Source of the DNA: Mariniflexile jejuense
GTDB lineage: Bacteria > Bacteroidota > Bacteroidia > Flavobacteriales > Flavobacteriaceae
NCBI RefSeq assembly: GCF_042675665.1
Contig: NZ_JBHTJI010000001.1
Span: 1,860,001-1,924,000, forward strand
Length of the DNA: 64,000 nt
Direction of reading: 5' to 3'
Part shown: one piece after another, positions 18,090 through 28,601 of the stretch
How positions within the stretch are numbered: position 1 is the first letter of the stretch
Layout of the letters: each line of letters starts with the position of its first letter
Program-made: the position numbers and the translations under genes
Notes under the pieces: generated by a model
Databases searched by the model: none
Told to the model about the DNA's origin: nothing
Seen by the model: the letters and a program-made list of their open reading frames with translations, nothing else

Positions 18090-19988
18090 ATGAAAAAAAT
18101 TAAAATATTAATAACGTCATTTCTGATACTAGGCATTAGTTTCCTAATATCATCTTGTCAGCCAGAATCCTATTCATTAGGCAATATTCTTGATAAATCA
18201 GATATCAAGTACGATATCTCCCAAGATTTCAGTATAGACCCTGGAGGTAACACAGTAATCCTTACCAACAAAACCAAAGGCGTTGTGCTTACTTGGGATT
18301 ATGGAACAGGCAAATCAAACAAAGCTGTTGAAACCGTTAAATACGCCTTTAAAGGTGATTATATTATTAAAATATCGGCTGTAACTGCGGGTGGCATTGT
18401 TGAACTAGATCCTGTAACCATAACTGTAACAGACGATAACCTTAACTATGTAAACGATCCGCTTTGGACAAACCTATCTGGTGGCGTAGGCAAATCAAAA
18501 ACTTGGTTATTAGATTTAAACGCTGAAGGTGTATCTAAATATTTTGCAGGTCCAATGTTTTTTTATGGCACAAATATGGGCTGGCTTGAAGGTGGCGATA
18601 ATGGCTGCTATGGTAGCGACTGCTGGAATTGGAACCCAGATTGGAAGGGTAATGAATGGTTATTCCCAAATGGCGCACAAAATTTTGGAACTATGACCTT
18701 TAATTTAATAAATGGCCCTTTTGTAACCACCAACAATCTTTCTACTGGCACAAATGAATCAGGCACTTATTTTTTAGACAAAGATAATCATACGCTTTCT
18801 TTTACTAATGCTTCAATGCTTCACGATTCTGGAAACCAAAGTTGTGTTGAAAGTTGGACGGAAACAAAAGTGTTTTCATTAACAGAGAACACAATGCAAT
18901 TAGGTGTTTTTAGAAAAGATGGGTGTGGTGGTAGAGTTTTATTAGTATTCAACTTTATATCTAAAGAATATAGCGATAATTGGGTTCCTCAAGATTTACC
19001 CGACCCAAATCCAGCTATCGATTTAAATGGTGGTACAGTTGATGATTTATTGTCAACCACCACAACAACTACCAAAACATGGCATTTAAGTAAAGATACA
19101 CCTTTTAACTGGACCGATTTAAACGGCACTTTCTTAAATGATTGGAATTCTGTAGCAGATTATGAAGCTGCCGGTTGGCCAGGATATATTTCAGCAGACC
19201 AATCTACAGTAATTAAAAATAAAATATCATTTTCTAATGATGGAAAAGTAACAACTGTTGATAGTAATGGGGTTCAGAAAACAGGAACCTATTCAACAGA
19301 ACAAGGCACCAACATTATTTCATTTAGCAATATTACACCTTCGTTTCCTATAGGAAGTTCTTGGGCAACAGTTTCAACAACATCTCAAAACCAGTGGAAA
19401 ATTGTAAAAACTGCCAAAACTGGAAGTCTAGTTACCGATATTTGGTTTGGCAAACGTGATGAATCTGGCAAAAATGAATATATGGTTTTCCATTTTGTAT
19501 TAGACAATCCATCTGCCGATCCTGATGCTGAGGTTAAAGCTATTTTAACCGGAAAAACATGGAAACTAGATTCAAATAGAAGCTACAATAAAACAGTAGG
19601 TGGCATATCATTACAAGGTCCTGTAATTTTTTCAGATTTTGCAACATGGTCTTGGAACCCATTACCAGGAGAGCATTATGCAGCAGGAAATACAGGTGTA
19701 GATTACGGTACTATGGCATTCAACACAAATGGTACTATGGTAGTAAACCAAAGAACCGATAGTGGTATTGTAACTTTAAATGGAAATTGGAGTGTAACAG
19801 CAGGAAAACTATCTATTACCGTTGCCATGTTACACCCATGGACTTGTGATTTTGCCGTTGCTAGCTGGACAAATATAAGAACCTTCAAAATTGAAAATGG
19901 TGCTTTACTTTTACAAGCAAATAGAGATCCTGCGCTATCTGGTGAAGATGCTTTTTGGATAACTTGGGTTTTTGTACCAGCATCTTAA
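18090..19988 (+). CDS. Surface lipoprotein with PKD-like domain and three repeats (putative glycan-binding protein)
   Basis: 632-residue protein in the SusE/SGBP position. A lipobox LISSC (Cys23) is followed by a PKD/Ig-like domain (about 40-115). Three related modules each begin with KTW-[LHK]-L: about 138-310 (KTWLLDLN), 330-485 (KTWHLSKD) and 490-632 (KTWKLDSN). Each contains Trp/Gly/Asn-rich loops and a late hydrophobic strand (LLVFNFIS, YMVFHFVL, WITWVFVP), suggesting repeated beta-barrel or lipocalin-like domains. No catalytic motif was recognised. From position it probably binds the PUL 2 polysaccharide at the cell surface. A 12-bp inverted repeat follows the gene. Confidence 0.75.
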   Translation: MKKIKILITSFLILGISFLISSCQPESYSLGNILDKSDIKYDISQDFSIDPGGNTVILTNKTKGVVLTWDYGTGKSNKAVETVKYAFKGDYIIKISAVTAGGIVELDPVTITVTDDNLNYVNDPLWTNLSGGVGKSKTWLLDLNAEGVSKYFAGPMFFYGTNMGWLEGGDNGCYGSDCWNWNPDWKGNEWLFPNGAQNFGTMTFNLINGPFVTTNNLSTGTNESGTYFLDKDNHTLSFTNASMLHDSGNQSCVESWTETKVFSLTENTMQLGVFRKDGCGGRVLLVFNFISKEYSDNWVPQDLPDPNPAIDLNGGTVDDLLSTTTTTTKTWHLSKDTPFNWTDLNGTFLNDWNSVADYEAAGWPGYISADQSTVIKNKISFSNDGKVTTVDSNGVQKTGTYSTEQGTNIISFSNITPSFPIGSSWATVSTTSQNQWKIVKTAKTGSLVTDIWFGKRDESGKNEYMVFHFVLDNPSADPDAEVKAILTGKTWKLDSNRSYNKTVGGISLQGPVIFSDFATWSWNPLPGEHYAAGNTGVDYGTMAFNTNGTMVVNQRTDSGIVTLNGNWSVTAGKLSITVAMLHPWTCDFAVASWTNIRTFKIENGALLLQANRDPALSGEDAFWITWVFVPAS

Positions 19989-19999
19989 AATTCAAAACA

Positions 20000-20036
20000 A
20001 AAGTCACTGTATTAATAAACCTAGTACAGTGACTTT
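20000..20036 (+). terminator. Inverted repeat, probable terminator after the surface lipoprotein gene
   Basis: A perfect 12-bp stem (20000-20011 with 20025-20036) and 13-nt loop lie 12 nt after the stop codon. The following bases are only partly T-rich (gttattt), so termination may be incomplete. It would lower transcription from susCD into the enzyme genes. Confidence 0.6.
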
Positions 20037-20217
20037 GTTATTTCACATTCAGAAAAGCTTTTTTCACTGAATGAATGGTACTGCATTCCATTATATAAGC
20101 TTTAATTAAAAATTTATTTTAATCCATTACTAAAACTCTATTAAGAAAGCCTTAAAATTGAAGTTAATTATAAAACCATTGTTAATCAATTATATAAAAG
20201 TGATAAAATTATCCAAC

Positions 20218-21828
20218 ATGTTTAAAAGCAAAACAAATATATTTAATTTCTCACACCTATATCATCTACTTATATTCCTTGGTTTTACAGCTAATTTAAT
20301 TAGTCAAAACCTTTCATCAACTAAATTAAACCAAAGAACTATAAAGCTAGACTACAATAACACTACTGGAAAACTAAATACCATGTTTAAAGAGTGTATT
20401 GGTGCTGGTCGTGCTAATGAAGGGTTGCGTGCCGATTGGCAACAACAATTAGCCATGGTAAAACAAGATTGTGATTTTAAATATATTAGAATGCACGGGC
20501 TCTTAACCGATGATATGGGTGTTTATAAACAAGACGAAAAAGGAAACCCACAATATAATTACCAATATATAGATGTGTTGTACGATTATATTATAAGTGT
20601 AGGCATGAAACCTTTTGTTGAACTCGGTTTTATGCCCAATTATTTAGCTAGTGCAGATAAAACCATTTTTTGGTGGAAAGGTAACATAACACCTCCTAAT
20701 AATTATGACAAATGGCAAGCGTTAATAGAAAATTTAGTAGCACATTTTACAGAACGTTATGGTGAAGATGAAGTAAAAACTTGGTATTTTGAAGTTTGGA
20801 ATGAACCAAATTTAGATGGTTTTTGGTCTGGAACACAAGATGAATATTTCAAATTATATGAATATACAGCTAAAGCTATTAAGAACGTTAATAGTGCATA
20901 CCGTATTGGTGGTCCTGCTACCGCTGGTAATGGTTGGATAGCAGAAACTATAAATTTTACAAACCAAAATAATGTTCCTATCGATTTTATTTCAACACAT
21001 TCATATGGCGTAAAACATGGGTATTTGGATGAATTTGGGACTTCTGGAACTATTTTAAGTAAAGATCAATGGAGCGTAAGCGCTGATATTATTAACGTTC
21101 GCAAAAAAATGGACAACTTATCTAAACAAAACCTAGAGCTTCATTATACCGAATGGAGTTCTTCATACACACCTGCAGACCCTATACACGACAGCTACCA
21201 TCAAGCCGCATATATACTGCAAAAAATTAAGCAAACTGGCACTGCGACAAACTCCATGTCGTATTGGGTTTTTACTGATATTTTTGAAGAATCAGCACCT
21301 AGATTCACCCCTTTTCATGGCGGATTTGGTTTACTTAATTATCAAGGCATCAAAAAACCAGCTTATTATGCATATCAGTTTATGAATAAATTAGGTGAAA
21401 CAGAATTACAAAACTCCGATAATTGTTCATGGGCAACGAAAAATAACAAAGGCGATTTACAATTATTGCTTTGGGATTTTACCAATACACACCCTGGGGA
21501 TATGGAATTAAATCAAACATACTATATCAAAGATTTACCTTCAAAACCCAAAGAAAAAGTAAACATTCAACTTTCTAATCTTCCTAAAGGAAATTATTCA
21601 TTGGAAATCTATAAAGTAGGATACAAAAATAACGATCCTTACACAGCTTATCTAAACATGGGAAAGCCCAATCAATTAACCAAACTACAAGTTACGCAGT
21701 TAAAAGATGAAAGCAACGGTAAACCATTTTTGATTGAACAAATAAAAGTTAATTCAAACAACAACTTTAACAAAGAAATAGACATAAACGAAAATGATGT
21801 TCTGTTTTTTAAAATAATAAAAAAATAA
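20218..21828 (+). CDS. GH39-family glycoside hydrolase, exported
   Basis: Retaining glycosidase of the GH-A clan, GH39-like (the family includes beta-xylosidases). From ATG 20218 the protein has 536 residues; an in-frame TTG at 20158 would add 20 residues ahead of a normal signal peptide (MFKSKTNIFNFSHLY...GFTANLISQ), so the ATG is preferred. Catalytic residues are visible: acid/base Glu196 in EVWNEPNLDGFW and nucleophile Glu312 in LHYTEWSSS. The N-terminal part (FKECIGAGRANEGLRADWQ, then IRMHGLLTDDMGVY) matches the GH39 barrel start, and a beta-sandwich follows. With GH31, GH3, GH5 and GH29 next door it probably removes xylose, arabinose or a similar branch from a xyloglucan-type polymer. 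Confidence 0.85.
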   Translation: MFKSKTNIFNFSHLYHLLIFLGFTANLISQNLSSTKLNQRTIKLDYNNTTGKLNTMFKECIGAGRANEGLRADWQQQLAMVKQDCDFKYIRMHGLLTDDMGVYKQDEKGNPQYNYQYIDVLYDYIISVGMKPFVELGFMPNYLASADKTIFWWKGNITPPNNYDKWQALIENLVAHFTERYGEDEVKTWYFEVWNEPNLDGFWSGTQDEYFKLYEYTAKAIKNVNSAYRIGGPATAGNGWIAETINFTNQNNVPIDFISTHSYGVKHGYLDEFGTSGTILSKDQWSVSADIINVRKKMDNLSKQNLELHYTEWSSSYTPADPIHDSYHQAAYILQKIKQTGTATNSMSYWVFTDIFEESAPRFTPFHGGFGLLNYQGIKKPAYYAYQFMNKLGETELQNSDNCSWATKNNKGDLQLLLWDFTNTHPGDMELNQTYYIKDLPSKPKEKVNIQLSNLPKGNYSLEIYKVGYKNNDPYTAYLNMGKPNQLTKLQVTQLKDESNGKPFLIEQIKVNSNNNFNKEIDINENDVLFFKIIKK

Positions 21829-21850
21829 GTAAAAATCAACCACAAATTAG

Positions 21851-24724
21851 ATGACTAAAAACAATATATACGTAAGTTTATTTACAGGATTACTATTAGT
21901 AGCTTGTTCTCCAACTCAAAAAACATTTTTAAAAACTAATGATGGTATTGTTGTTCACTTAAATAAAAATAGCAAAACCGAAGTGAATACATTGCGTTTA
22001 CAAGTTTTAGGAGATGAACTTATTCATGTATCGGCTAGCCCAGAGAACGAATTTCCAAAAGATTCCAGTTTAATTATTATACCTAATATAAAAAAGGTGC
22101 CATTTAATGTTTTTGAAGAAGGTGATTCAATATTATTAACTACAGCAACTTTAAAAGTAATGGTTTCAAAGTTAGATGGTGGCATTCAATTTAAAGATAA
22201 AGAAGGAAAACTTGTTTTAGCTGAAAAAACAGGCGGTGGCAAATCATTTTCTCCTATTGAAGTTGAAGGCACAAAAGGCTATTCTATTCGTCAAATTTTT
22301 GAATCACCAACAGATGAAGCTTTTTACGGCTTAGGGCAACATCAATCGGACGAGTTTAATTACAAAGGTAAAAGTGAAGAATTGTTTCAATACAACACGA
22401 AAGTTTCAGTACCATTTATTGTTTCAAACAAAAACTACGGGCTTTTATGGGATAGCTATTCGTTAAGCCGTTTTGGCGATAGTCGTCCATATAAACAATT
22501 AAATAGCGTTTTTAAATTATATGATAAAAACGGAGAAATTGGTGCTTTAACTGGATCTTATAAAACTTCAGAAAATGGCGGACAAAACCTTACACGTAAA
22601 GAAACTTCTATTTTCTTTGAAGACAAAAAAAGCATCCTAAACTTACCAAAAAAAATTCCTTTGAAACATGCTCATGTTAACTATGAAGGTGCTATTGAAG
22701 CTTCTGAAAGTGGCGATTACAATTTTATTTTATATTACGCTGGCTATATTAAAGTGTATTTAAACAATGAATTAATTGTGCCTGAACGTTGGCGAACCGC
22801 TTGGAACCCAAATAGCTACAAGTTTTCAATAAACTTAGAAGCAGGAAAACGCGTGCCTTTACGCATTGAATGGAAACCAGATGGCGGCACATCATATTGC
22901 GGACTAAGAGTAAGAACACCACAACCACTAGAAGAAAAAAATAATCAAGTTTGGTGGAGTGAAATGAATAAAAAAATGGATTATTATTTTGTTCATGGCG
23001 AAAATATGGATACGGTAATAAAAGGCTATCGCACACTAACAGGAAAATCCCAAATCATGCCAAAATGGGCTATGGGTTATTGGCAAAGTCGTGAGCGTTA
23101 TAAAACTGAAGACGAAATTTTAAGTAATTTAAAAGCGTTTAGAGAACGTCAAATTCCAATTGACAATATTGTTTTAGATTGGAATTATTGGGAAGAAAAT
23201 GCTTGGGGAAGTCATGAATTTGATGCCACTCGTTTTCCAAACCCTAAAAGAATGGCAGATTCTATTCATGCTTTGAATGCTAAAATGATGATTTCCGTTT
23301 GGCCTAAATTTTATGTTACCACCAAACATTTTAAAGAATTTGATTCTAAAGGCTGGATGTACAAACAAGCCATAAAAGATAGTATTCGCGATTGGGTTGG
23401 ACCAGGTTATGTTGGCTCATTTTATGATGCCTATTCTGCTGAAGCTCGAAAATTATTTTGGAAACAAATTTATGATAATTTATATCCATTAGGCATTGAT
23501 GCTTGGTGGATGGATGCGAGCGAACCAAACGTTTTGGATTGCACAGATATGAAATATCGCAAATCACTTCAAGGGCCAACAGCTTTAGGTTCTTCTACAG
23601 AGTTTTTTAACACATATGCATTAATGAATGCAGAAGCTATTTATAATGGACAGCGAGATGTTGCCCCAAACAAGCGGGTATTTTTATTAACACGTTCTGG
23701 TTTTGCAGGGTTACAACGCTACTCAACAGCAACTTGGAGTGGTGATATTGCTACCCGTTGGGAAGATATGAAAGCACAAATTTCGGCAGGATTAAATTTC
23801 GCAGTAAGTGGCATTCCTTATTGGACTATGGATATTGGTGGTTTTTGTGTAGAAGATAGATATGTTGCCAGTCAATTGGAGTACGATAAAAGCGAAAAAG
23901 AAAATGCCGATTATAAAGAATGGCGCGAGTTAAACGCCCGTTGGCACCAGTTTGGTGCGTTTGCACCGTTGTACCGTTCGCATGGGCAGTTTCCATTTCG
24001 CGAACCATGGAACATTGCCCCAAAAGAACATCCAGCTTACGAGTCCATTTTATATTATAACACATTACGCTATAGATTGATGCCATACATCTATTCCATG
24101 GCAGGCATGACTCATTTTAATGATTATACCATCATGCGCCCATTGGTTATGGATTTTTCAAACGATAAAAACGTTGAAAATATTAGCGACCAATTTATGT
24201 TCGGTCCAAATATAATGGTTTCTCCTATTTATGGTTATGAAATTAGAAATAGAGACGTTTATTTTCCTAAAGAAACGGGTTGGTATAATTTTTATACTGG
24301 TAATTACATAAAAGGCGGACAAACATTAAACATTGATGCTCCTTACGAAAAAATACCCCTTTTCATTCCTGAAGGCGCTATCATTCCTGTTGGACCAGAC
24401 ATTCAATATACTAATGAAAAACCAGCAGATACCATTATAGTATATGTGTATCGTGGTAAAAACGGCAGTTTCAACCTATATGAAGATGAAAACGAAAATT
24501 ATAATTATGAAAAAGGACAGTATGCTACCATTTCATTTAACTATAATGAAGCAGAAGGCACATTAACCATCGGAAACAGAAAAGGTTCTTTTGATGGCAT
24601 GTTGCAAAACCGAAAATTCATCATCGTTTCTGTAAGTAAAGAAAATCAAAAACCATTTAAATATGATGCTGAAGGACAAACCATCAACTACAACGGAAAC
24701 CAACAAACCATTAAACTAAATTAA
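21851..24724 (+). CDS. GH31 alpha-xylosidase-like lipoprotein with PA14 insert
   Basis: 957-residue GH31 hydrolase. A lipobox LVACS gives Cys19 as the lipid site, so it is probably periplasmic-facing or surface-bound. The N-terminal beta-sandwich (about 30-260) is interrupted by a PA14-type domain (about 265-360: SESGDYNFILYYAGYIKVYLN and RVPLRIEWKPDG) before the barrel starts near MPKWAMGYWQSRERY. The nucleophile is Asp555 in WWMDASEPN and the acid/base is probably Asp632 in WSGDIATRW. A PA14 insertion in GH31 is the hallmark of known xyloglucan alpha-xylosidases (BoGH31A and CjXyl31A types). With GH5, GH3 and GH29 next to it, isoprimeverose-type xylose removal is the best inference. Confidence 0.92.
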   Translation: MTKNNIYVSLFTGLLLVACSPTQKTFLKTNDGIVVHLNKNSKTEVNTLRLQVLGDELIHVSASPENEFPKDSSLIIIPNIKKVPFNVFEEGDSILLTTATLKVMVSKLDGGIQFKDKEGKLVLAEKTGGGKSFSPIEVEGTKGYSIRQIFESPTDEAFYGLGQHQSDEFNYKGKSEELFQYNTKVSVPFIVSNKNYGLLWDSYSLSRFGDSRPYKQLNSVFKLYDKNGEIGALTGSYKTSENGGQNLTRKETSIFFEDKKSILNLPKKIPLKHAHVNYEGAIEASESGDYNFILYYAGYIKVYLNNELIVPERWRTAWNPNSYKFSINLEAGKRVPLRIEWKPDGGTSYCGLRVRTPQPLEEKNNQVWWSEMNKKMDYYFVHGENMDTVIKGYRTLTGKSQIMPKWAMGYWQSRERYKTEDEILSNLKAFRERQIPIDNIVLDWNYWEENAWGSHEFDATRFPNPKRMADSIHALNAKMMISVWPKFYVTTKHFKEFDSKGWMYKQAIKDSIRDWVGPGYVGSFYDAYSAEARKLFWKQIYDNLYPLGIDAWWMDASEPNVLDCTDMKYRKSLQGPTALGSSTEFFNTYALMNAEAIYNGQRDVAPNKRVFLLTRSGFAGLQRYSTATWSGDIATRWEDMKAQISAGLNFAVSGIPYWTMDIGGFCVEDRYVASQLEYDKSEKENADYKEWRELNARWHQFGAFAPLYRSHGQFPFREPWNIAPKEHPAYESILYYNTLRYRLMPYIYSMAGMTHFNDYTIMRPLVMDFSNDKNVENISDQFMFGPNIMVSPIYGYEIRNRDVYFPKETGWYNFYTGNYIKGGQTLNIDAPYEKIPLFIPEGAIIPVGPDIQYTNEKPADTIIVYVYRGKNGSFNLYEDENENYNYEKGQYATISFNYNEAEGTLTIGNRKGSFDGMLQNRKFIIVSVSKENQKPFKYDAEGQTINYNGNQQTIKLN

Positions 24725-24735
24725 AAAATACTTAA

Positions 24736-26979
24736 ATGAATTATAAACTCATCATTCTATCAATGGCAGTTTCTTCATTAGCTATTATTTCATGTAATGA
24801 TACTAAAAAAACTGCCGAACCTATTGAAGATGTTATTGTAGAAAAAACCTATTCAGGAAAACCAATAACTCATAACTATGATGCAAAAATAGATTCCATA
24901 ATTAGTAAAATGACTTTGGAAGAAAAAATAGGTATGCTACACGGTTTCAGTATGTTTACAACTCAAGGTATAGAGCGTTTTGGTATTCCAGAATTGAAAA
25001 TGGCTGATGGTCCATTAGGAGTTCGTGAAGAAATTTCTAGAGATTCGTGGGCTGCAGCAGGTTGGGACAACGATTTTGCAACCTACTACCCTGCTGGTGC
25101 TGGTGCTTCGGCTACTTGGAATACCGAATTATTATATGCTTTTGGAAATAGCGTTGGCGAAGAAGCACGTGCCAGAGATAAAGACGTTTTATTATCGCCA
25201 GCCATCAATATCATAAGAACACCTTTAGGAGGAAGAACCTACGAGTATTTTACGGAAGATCCATTTCTAAACAAAAAACTAACCGTTCCATTTATTGTAG
25301 GTTTACAAGAAAACGATGTAGCTGCTTGCGTAAAGCATTATGCCGCAAATAATCAAGAAACCAATAGAGATTTTGTTGATGTTCAAATAGATGAACGGGC
25401 ACTTCGTGAAATTTATTTACCCGCTTTTAAAGCCGCCGTTACAGAAGCAAATGCCTACAGTATGATGGGAGCTTATAATAAGTTTAGAGGTGAATATTTA
25501 TGTGAAAATAGCTCAATGCTTAATACAGTATTAAGAAACCAATGGGGTTTTGAAGGGATAGTTGTTTCTGATTGGGCTGCAGTACACGATACCAAAAAAT
25601 CTTTAGAAAGTGGTTTGGACATTGAAATGGGAACACCAAAGCCTTTCAATGAGTTCTTTTATGCCGATGCTTTACTTGAAAAAGTAAAATCTGGCAATAT
25701 TGCAGAAACCGAAGTAAACAAATCTGTAAAACGTATTTTACAACTTATGTTCACTATAAAAAGTATGGGCAACGAACCTCGAAAAAAAGGAAGCATCGAT
25801 ACCGAAGCGCATTTTAAGGATGCTTATAATATAGCCGCAGAGTCTATTGTTTTACTTAAAAATGAAAAAAGTTTATTACCAATAAACACAAAAACAATTA
25901 AAACTATTGCTGTAATAGGCGACAATGCTACCAAAAAAAATGCTTTAGGCGGTTTTGGTGCTGGTGTTAAAACTAAACGAGAAATAACACCTTTGGAAGG
26001 TTTACAAAATAGACTTCCAAAATCAGTTACCATCAATTACGCAAAAGGTTATTTAGAACGCTATGCGCCTAAACAGGAAATGAAGTTTGGCGACGTTACT
26101 CAAAAAGTAACACCAACCATTGATGAACTAGACCCTAAATTACTTGAAGAAGCTATCAATGCTGCCAAAAATTCAGATGTTGCCATCATTTTTGCAGGTT
26201 CAAATCGTGATTATGAAACGGAAGCTTCAGACAGAATAAGTCTAAAATTACCGTTCGGACAACAAGAATTAATTGAAAAAATACTGGCCGTTAACCCAAA
26301 TACTATTGTGGTTATGATTACTGGCGCACCATTTGACATCAATAGCATCAAAGAAAAAGCATATGCTTTGGTTTGGAGTTCCTTCAATGGCTCTGAAGGT
26401 GGTAATGCGCTTGCCGATGTTTTATTAGGAACAGTAAACCCTTCTGGAAAATTACCTTGGACAATGCCTAAAAACATAAACGATTCGCCAGCACATGCAA
26501 CAAACAGTTTTCCTGGAGATAAAATAGTTAATTACACTGAAGGTATTTTGGTAGGTTATCGTTGGTTTGATACTAAAAAAGTAGAACCATTATATCCATT
26601 TGGCTATGGTTTATCTTATACAAATTTTGAGTTTTCAGATTTAAAAACAGATAAAAAAATATATGCTGCCGAAGAAATAATTAATGTTTCCTTCACTATA
26701 AAAAACACTAGAAAAATGGATGGTAAAGAAGTAGCACAGTTATACATTTCAGATCCAGAATCGTATGTTGAAAAAGCAGCTCAAGAATTAAAAGGTTTTA
26801 AAAAAGTATTCGTAAAAAGTGGTACTTCAAAAAAAGTTACCATACTTCTACCAGCCAAAGAATTAGCATATTACAACGATGTTAAAAAACAATGGATTGT
26901 AGAATCTGGATTATACAAAATAAAAATAGGAAGCTCTTCTAGAAATATTAAGGCTGAAATTTCAATCAACATTAAATAA
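24736..26979 (+). CDS. GH3 beta-glucosidase-like lipoprotein
   Basis: 747-residue GH3 exo-hydrolase. The lipoprotein signal ends in IISC (Cys20). The N-terminal barrel (about 50-370) has KMTLEEKIGMLHG, VKHYAANNQETNRDF and the nucleophile Asp279 in VVSDWAAVH. The alpha/beta sandwich (about 380-600) has KNEKSLLPI and a fibronectin-III-like domain closes the protein (about 655-747: ISDPESYVEKAAQELKGFKKV). It starts 11 nt after the GH31 gene, so the two are surely cotranscribed. In a xyloglucan pathway it would remove the glucose units exposed once xylose is cut off; this role is inferred from context. Confidence 0.92.
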   Translation: MNYKLIILSMAVSSLAIISCNDTKKTAEPIEDVIVEKTYSGKPITHNYDAKIDSIISKMTLEEKIGMLHGFSMFTTQGIERFGIPELKMADGPLGVREEISRDSWAAAGWDNDFATYYPAGAGASATWNTELLYAFGNSVGEEARARDKDVLLSPAINIIRTPLGGRTYEYFTEDPFLNKKLTVPFIVGLQENDVAACVKHYAANNQETNRDFVDVQIDERALREIYLPAFKAAVTEANAYSMMGAYNKFRGEYLCENSSMLNTVLRNQWGFEGIVVSDWAAVHDTKKSLESGLDIEMGTPKPFNEFFYADALLEKVKSGNIAETEVNKSVKRILQLMFTIKSMGNEPRKKGSIDTEAHFKDAYNIAAESIVLLKNEKSLLPINTKTIKTIAVIGDNATKKNALGGFGAGVKTKREITPLEGLQNRLPKSVTINYAKGYLERYAPKQEMKFGDVTQKVTPTIDELDPKLLEEAINAAKNSDVAIIFAGSNRDYETEASDRISLKLPFGQQELIEKILAVNPNTIVVMITGAPFDINSIKEKAYALVWSSFNGSEGGNALADVLLGTVNPSGKLPWTMPKNINDSPAHATNSFPGDKIVNYTEGILVGYRWFDTKKVEPLYPFGYGLSYTNFEFSDLKTDKKIYAAEEIINVSFTIKNTRKMDGKEVAQLYISDPESYVEKAAQELKGFKKVFVKSGTSKKVTILLPAKELAYYNDVKKQWIVESGLYKIKIGSSSRNIKAEISINIK

Positions 26980-26993
26980 AAACAGTGTTAAAT

Positions 26994-28514
26994 ATGAAAA
27001 CATTAAATAACAAAACTATCATTTTAGCTTTAGTTTTTATCTCTCAAATAGGATTATTTACATGTAGTTCAGACAGTCCAACTGAAAAAGAATCTACAGA
27101 AGAACCAATTGTGTATACACTAACCTCAAACGCTTCAACCGTAGATTTTCAAAGTAAAGAAAGCAGTTTTGATGTTACTATTACCACCAATGTAGATTCA
27201 TGGGTAATGAGTACTTCTGGCACAAGTTGGATATCACTTAGTAAAACATCTGGTGTATCAGGAACATCAGTAGTTAAGATAACAGCTTTAGCTAATACAA
27301 GTATATCTCCTCGTACTTCAACTGTAACTATTAATGCCAACAAAGTTAATGCTGTAAAAATAACAATAAACCAATCTGGTGTAGCATCAACAAACGGTAT
27401 TTATCCAGATTATAATACAAATCCATTACCTGCAAATGCTACTGGAATGAGCAGTACAGCTACCCAAATAGCTGCAAATATTTCTTTAGGTTGGAATATT
27501 GGAAATAGTTTAGAAGCTATAGGAAGTGAAACCGCTTGGGGAAATCCAAAAGTTACAAAAGCATTAATTGATGCTGTTAAAGCAAATGGTTTTAATGCTG
27601 TTAGAATTCCTTGTGCATGGAATCAATACATGTCTGATGCTACAAATGCCAAAATAAAAACAGAATGGCTAAACAGGGTAAAAGAAGTGGTTCAATATTG
27701 TACAGATAATAATATGTATGTTTTACTTAACATTCACTGGGATAGCGGTTGGCTAGAAAACAACATAAATGAAGCAAACAAAACACAAGTAAATGCAAAG
27801 CAAAAAGCCTTTTGGGAACAAATAGCAACACATTTACGCGATTTTGACGAACATTTATTGTTTGCCAGTGCCAATGAACCAGCAGTAGAAAACGCTACTG
27901 AAATGAGCGTTTTAACCTCATACCATCAAACATTTATAAATGCCGTACGTTCTACAGGTGGAAAAAATGCATACCGTACGTTGGTTGTACAAGGACCATC
28001 AACCGATATTGAAAAAACAAACAATTTAATGAATACCCTACCAACCGATACTGCTTCAAACCGCTTGATGGTAGAAGTACATTACTATACACCATATCAA
28101 TTTGCTTTAATGGATGTAGATGCTTCTTGGGGGAAAATGTTTTATTATTGGGGAACAGGTTATCATTCTATAACCGATAATACACGCAATGCCACTTGGG
28201 GTGAAGAAACCGATTTAAAAAACTATTTTAAATCAATGAAAACAAAATTTATTGATATTGGTATTCCTGTTATTTTAGGGGAATTTGCAGCTATTAGAAG
28301 AACCTCTTTAACAGGAACTAACTTACAGTTACATTTAGATTCAAGAGCATATTATTTAAAAACTGTTGTTAAAGAATCGAAAGCCAACGGCTTACTGCCT
28401 TTTTACTGGGATGCAGGAGGACTTGGAAATAATGGTTCAGGTATATTTAATAGAAACACAAACACCGTTTTTGATACCCAAGCACTAACAGCACTTTTAG
28501 AAGGTTTGAATTAA
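26994..28514 (+). CDS. BACON-GH5 endo-glucanase (xyloglucanase-like), lipoprotein
   Basis: Endo-acting GH5 enzyme of about 506 residues. A GTG at 26985 is in frame, but ATG 26994 is preferred. A lipoprotein-type signal (FTCSS) is followed by a BACON domain (about 38-127: TVDFQSKESSFDVTITTN...WISLSKTSG) and then a GH5_4-like barrel starting NISLGWNIGNSLEAIG. Catalytic residues are Glu295 in ASANEPA (acid/base) and Glu430 in ILGEFAAI (nucleophile). BACON plus GH5_4 is the layout of the surface endo-xyloglucanase BoGH5A, where the domain acts as a spacer. It would cut the beta-1,4-glucan backbone outside the cell for the SusCD pair. A mixed-linkage glucan or glucomannan target is the alternative. 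Confidence 0.9.
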   Translation: MKTLNNKTIILALVFISQIGLFTCSSDSPTEKESTEEPIVYTLTSNASTVDFQSKESSFDVTITTNVDSWVMSTSGTSWISLSKTSGVSGTSVVKITALANTSISPRTSTVTINANKVNAVKITINQSGVASTNGIYPDYNTNPLPANATGMSSTATQIAANISLGWNIGNSLEAIGSETAWGNPKVTKALIDAVKANGFNAVRIPCAWNQYMSDATNAKIKTEWLNRVKEVVQYCTDNNMYVLLNIHWDSGWLENNINEANKTQVNAKQKAFWEQIATHLRDFDEHLLFASANEPAVENATEMSVLTSYHQTFINAVRSTGGKNAYRTLVVQGPSTDIEKTNNLMNTLPTDTASNRLMVEVHYYTPYQFALMDVDASWGKMFYYWGTGYHSITDNTRNATWGEETDLKNYFKSMKTKFIDIGIPVILGEFAAIRRTSLTGTNLQLHLDSRAYYLKTVVKESKANGLLPFYWDAGGLGNNGSGIFNRNTNTVFDTQALTALLEGLN

Positions 28515-28601
28515 CACCTATTGAATTTTTAGTTTGAGTTTAGTTAGAAGGCTTCTTGTGTAAACAATTCACTTGAAGCTTTCATTAATTTACAAAATAG
28601 C

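Noticed and set aside
20158..20217. TTG start for the GH39 gene
   Set aside because: It would put 20 residues before a complete signal peptide that starts at ATG 20218.
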